DNA of 25,410 nucleotides, taken from Prevotella sp. GTDB lineage: Bacteria > Bacteroidota > Bacteroidia > Bacteroidales > Bacteroidaceae. The notes under the pieces were generated by a model. The model saw only the letters and a list, made by a program, of their open reading frames with translations, searched no databases and was not told the origin of the DNA. Position numbers and translations under genes: made by a program. Location of the stretch: assembly GCA_016283605.1 (NCBI GenBank), contig JAEENF010000087.1, positions 1-25,410 of the forward strand, written 5' to 3'. Below, one piece after another: positions 22,550 to 25,410 of this stretch (position 1 is its first letter; every line of letters starts with the position of its first letter).

Positions 22550-24680
22550 TGCCTTTTTCCGTCAGCAACTCAAGCTCGTTCTGCAAAATCACAGAAGGAT
22601 CGGCATTCGTCTCTTTCAGATAACGATGGAAACAGTCGGCCGCATCACCCACCTGACCATTCAGCCAAAGACAATAGCCGTAGTTCAACAAGTCCTCATG
22701 CTGCGGATGGTCGGTCAACAGTTGTGAGTAGATCTTGATAGCCTGTTCATATTTCTCATCGCAAGTCAGCGTCCAGGCCAACACACGATTCACCTGCTGA
22801 TCGTCGGGCATCTCGTAATTCAGTCGGAAGAGATCTTTCTGCGCCTCCTGATAACGGGACATCTTCGTCAGACAGACGGCTCGGTTCAAGAGATAACTCT
22901 TACTATCCGGTTGCTGTTCCAACAGTTTATTGTAAACCTCCAACGCCTCTTCATAGCGTTCTTCGTTGAAGAGTGCTCTCGCATATCCCTGCATAGCCTT
23001 ATCGTCATCGGGTTTAAGGGTCAGCGCTTTCTGGTAACAGCCTACTACCCCCTCATCAGAGAAAGCTAAAGGACTGCCATACTTCGAGGTCAGATAACCC
23101 GCCATCATATAGAAACGGAAATCACGACGAGCTTCACCACAGTTACTCAACACACAGAAAGCATCCTTCTCTCTTTTTTGTTTGATGAGGAAAGCTGCAA
23201 TATCGTTGAAATAAGGCTCAAGATGGGTATGTTGGAAGATGCTGTTGGCAAAGAACAGACGTGATGAAGGCTCGAAGGGATTATGGAACTCCGAACGGTA
23301 AGGATATAACCTGTAAAACCGATAGAGATCCTGCAGATAGCTGCGACGGATAAAGGCTGTATTATCTGTATTCTCTGTGTTCATTTCTGAGATAGCAGCC
23401 TCGCCTTTTTCCATTATCTCACGCATCTCTGGAGGAATTCGAACAATGACCTGTGAAAAAGCAAGTACGAAAGAATATTTATCGCTATTGCAGAAGGGAC
23501 CCATATTCATCATCGCCGAGAGGAAACGGTTGTTCCGCAGATTCCGAACGGCATCAGCAATACCCGGATGGTCCTGATAGTAGGGTACAAACCAGTTGAC
23601 GATCTCCTGGAAGAAAGGGAAACGTTTCATCTGAGAGAAACCGCCAAAATAGATATCCGAACCTTGCTTTTGCATATTCTGCATACGTTGATAGCCTTCC
23701 TCCAACTGTTCCATCCGACGTTCCTCCTCATCTGGGTGAAGGATGTCGTTCAGGGTGTCTTCCTCAAGTTCTTCCACACCGTTACGAGTCAGTTTTAGTT
23801 TACTGTTCTGCAACAGATCGGGCATAATCTCTTCTTGTATCATCCGATTATCCTTCTCGGCATTGATGCAATAATAGATCTGATGCTGCAGTTCCAAGAG
23901 TTCCTGACAAACGGCCTTATCCTCCAGCAGTTCCTCCATCTCCTGAAGGTCTTCAGGGTAGAGTGACGTGATGATCTCATGTTTCAGCGCCATCGTCCAG
24001 CCTACCAGCGCACGCTGGCTGACATAGGGGTCGGTAGTCTGACGATAGACATGCAGCAACGTACGGAATTTCGCACTGTCATAGCTTCTAAGCAATGCCA
24101 TCGTTATCGCACTAACCATCAGTTGTTGGTCGCGACTCTCGATGGTTGGCGACAACAGAATTTCTTCCATCGCCGACGCCTGAGCATCCGTCCATAATGC
24201 CGACAGCCACAGGCGATCAAACCACTCGCTCATCATCAGATGATGGCTGTCATACAGCTTCTTCGTTTTGTCGACACGAAGATGTTCGGGCTCCAGTTCC
24301 AACATCGCCACCTCCGAGACGAAGGTCTCCAGAGCATCACGCAAGGCCGGAAACGACCAGTCGCGCGCCGAAATATGCAGACGGGTGTAGACCGACGAGA
24401 GAAACGTGGACTGTCCTACGGCGTCATTCAACGAGACATTAGCGTAAAGCACATATAACCTGCGCAAGAGAGCCGTATAGAGCGAAGGGAGTTGGGGATC
24501 CTTAAAGCCTCGCTTCCAGTAGCCGGTCATCAATTCAAAGTCAGAACTGATAGCATAGAGCCGGTCCTGATCGGCCTGACTGTTGCGTTTCGACAGATAT
24601 ATCTCCATCGCCGACACAGCCCCAGCCAGATTCCTTTGGCAAAGACTCGAATATACGTTCTTCAAATCGCCGTTTTCCAT
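22509..24680 (-). CDS. TPR-repeat protein of unknown function
   Basis: This 723-residue protein has no signal peptide or membrane helix and is predicted to be all-helical and cytoplasmic. The last third carries several tetratricopeptide repeats, such as YEEALEVYNKLLEQQPDSK, NRAVCLTKMSRYQEAQKDLF, YEQAIKIYSQLLTDHPQHE and GYCLWLNGQVGDAADCFHRY. The first two thirds are helical without a recognisable domain; an acidic patch (ELEEDTLNDILHPDEEE) lies near residue 310. TPRs bind other proteins; no enzyme motif is seen. It starts 6 bp after the substrate-binding protein gene, so the pair is one transcript. Its 3' end overlaps the acyltransferase gene by 41 bases, tail to tail. Confidence 0.8.
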   Translation of the reverse strand: MENGDLKNVYSSLCQRNLAGAVSAMEIYLSKRNSQADQDRLYAISSDFELMTGYWKRGFKDPQLPSLYTALLRRLYVLYANVSLNDAVGQSTFLSSVYTRLHISARDWSFPALRDALETFVSEVAMLELEPEHLRVDKTKKLYDSHHLMMSEWFDRLWLSALWTDAQASAMEEILLSPTIESRDQQLMVSAITMALLRSYDSAKFRTLLHVYRQTTDPYVSQRALVGWTMALKHEIITSLYPEDLQEMEELLEDKAVCQELLELQHQIYYCINAEKDNRMIQEEIMPDLLQNSKLKLTRNGVEELEEDTLNDILHPDEEERRMEQLEEGYQRMQNMQKQGSDIYFGGFSQMKRFPFFQEIVNWFVPYYQDHPGIADAVRNLRNNRFLSAMMNMGPFCNSDKYSFVLAFSQVIVRIPPEMREIMEKGEAAISEMNTENTDNTAFIRRSYLQDLYRFYRLYPYRSEFHNPFEPSSRLFFANSIFQHTHLEPYFNDIAAFLIKQKREKDAFCVLSNCGEARRDFRFYMMAGYLTSKYGSPLAFSDEGVVGCYQKALTLKPDDDKAMQGYARALFNEERYEEALEVYNKLLEQQPDSKSYLLNRAVCLTKMSRYQEAQKDLFRLNYEMPDDQQVNRVLAWTLTCDEKYEQAIKIYSQLLTDHPQHEDLLNYGYCLWLNGQVGDAADCFHRYLKETNADPSVILQNELELLTEKGITEPEMQMMLYLL

Positions 24681-24686
24681 GCTGTA

Positions 24687-25410
24687 TTATTTCTTCGAGA
24701 GCCACTTCTGTGCCCGTTCGATATCTTGTTGACGGGGTTTTGCAAGGCCAACAAACTTATTCTTATCCAATAATTCAACAGACTCGGACTTCACCTGACA
24801 GTATTTCACGATCAAATCACGATAGTGGGCTATGCCAAAGGTATTAATCGAGTCGCAGGCTGCTTGGTAACCTTTTATGAAGACCTCCATCTGGCGCTTG
24901 CGGTTCTTGTCGTCCATTCCTTTGCCCTGCATCACGATCGCCCCCATCTGGAGATCCATCTTACGGGAGTCTAACAATACCTTATGTTTCAGCAAGCGAG
25001 CCTGAGCTGCCTGAGGTTCGGTCATCAGCAGGGCATCCATCTCGTTGTTCTCCAACATCTTCAATCGCACATTGACATCATTGATCTGAATACGGAACAC
25101 TTGTTCTGGTTTCAGTTTGGCACTATCTACTGCAAGTTCGCCCAACATATCCGTCACAGAATAACGCGTCATCGCCAACATTTTATCATCCAGATGTTTC
25201 AGATCGGTAATACGGGCCACACGGTTGGTGATGAGTTGCCAATAGGCGTTGGTCATCGCCAGATATTCCAAATCTGCGCCCTCTTTCTTCATCCGTTCGG
25301 CTCGCACCAGATCGGTCACGCCTAATTGTACTCTATTGTTCGTCAAGGCGGTATCGATATCCATCTGGGCCGTAAACTTCTTCAGACGGATATCCACTAC
25401 GGTATCAAAT
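24687..25410 (-). CDS. Periplasmic substrate-binding protein of an ABC-type transporter (partial, N-terminus missing)
   Basis: The frame is open to the right edge, so the N-terminus and any signal or lipobox are outside the window. The 240 visible residues show VDIRLKKFTAQMDIDTALTN and a VQLGVTDLVRAERM segment. Then come the paired IQINDVNVRLKMLENNEMDALLMTEPQAAQARL and a C-terminal helix region ending AQKWLSKK. The pattern of 'sets of candidate positions, then L-x-x-x-x-D-A-L-L-x-x-E-P' is that of the NMT1/SsuA-type (type 2) binding proteins that deliver nitrate, sulfonates, thiamine precursors or similar. The ligand cannot be told. It heads or joins an operon with the TPR gene (6 bp gap). 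Confidence 0.7.
   Translation of the reverse strand, partial: FDTVVDIRLKKFTAQMDIDTALTNNRVQLGVTDLVRAERMKKEGADLEYLAMTNAYWQLITNRVARITDLKHLDDKMLAMTRYSVTDMLGELAVDSAKLKPEQVFRIQINDVNVRLKMLENNEMDALLMTEPQAAQARLLKHKVLLDSRKMDLQMGAIVMQGKGMDDKNRKRQMEVFIKGYQAACDSINTFGIAHYRDLIVKYCQVKSESVELLDKNKFVGLAKPRQQDIERAQKWLSKK

Overview
The window reads as a Bacteroidales chromosome segment, most likely Prevotella or a close relative. The evidence is promoters of the Bacteroidetes type (TAnnTTTG -7 boxes upstream of most genes), a hybrid-two-component-like membrane regulator with a beta-propeller sensor, a TonB-dependent receptor with an accessory metal-binding protein, an OprO/P-type porin, and a 35-residue 'smalltalk' gene that the ORF length cutoff would miss. 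No rRNA, tRNA, CRISPR array, transposase or phage gene was seen.

Layout. Positions 1-10 kb are mostly minus strand: the N-terminal end of a TamB-like protein; a Zn/Cd-type P1B ATPase with a His-rich tail; a porin followed by a sodium:solute symporter; cysK; then a metal-type module made of a small Cys-containing exported protein, a TonB receptor and a periplasmic HMA protein. A nucleoside hydrolase-like lipoprotein (9436-10485, +) follows, preceded by a possible structured RNA. The stretch 10486-11169 holds the smalltalk gene with its promoter and long leader, a perfect 17-bp-arm palindrome and two inverted heptad arrays. A BadF-type sugar kinase (-) and a large MscS channel (+) diverge at about 12.1 kb. 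From 14.57 kb a tight five-gene plus-strand run encodes kdsA, kdsD, a regulator, a cardiolipin synthase-like PLD protein and an acyltransferase. It ends by overlapping, tail to tail, a TPR protein that is the second gene of a pair with an ABC-type substrate-binding protein cut by the right edge.

How the genes fit together. The five-gene run is an envelope-building unit (Kdo supply, phospholipid synthesis, acyl transfer). The 1260-residue protein inside it looks like a hybrid two-component system, but the H-box histidine is gone, the ATPase domain is absent and the receiver phosphoacceptor Asp is a Lys. It is therefore predicted to be a transmembrane transcription factor that signals without phosphotransfer.

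A second theme is a family of short tandem arrays with a strict 7-bp period (ATTCACT-, TTGACCA-, AGTGAAG-, TTAGTCA- and ATTATGC-like units) scattered at about a dozen places. Some lie between genes, often touching a stop codon. Others lie inside genes in the orientation without stop codons, including one that forms the core of a signal peptide.
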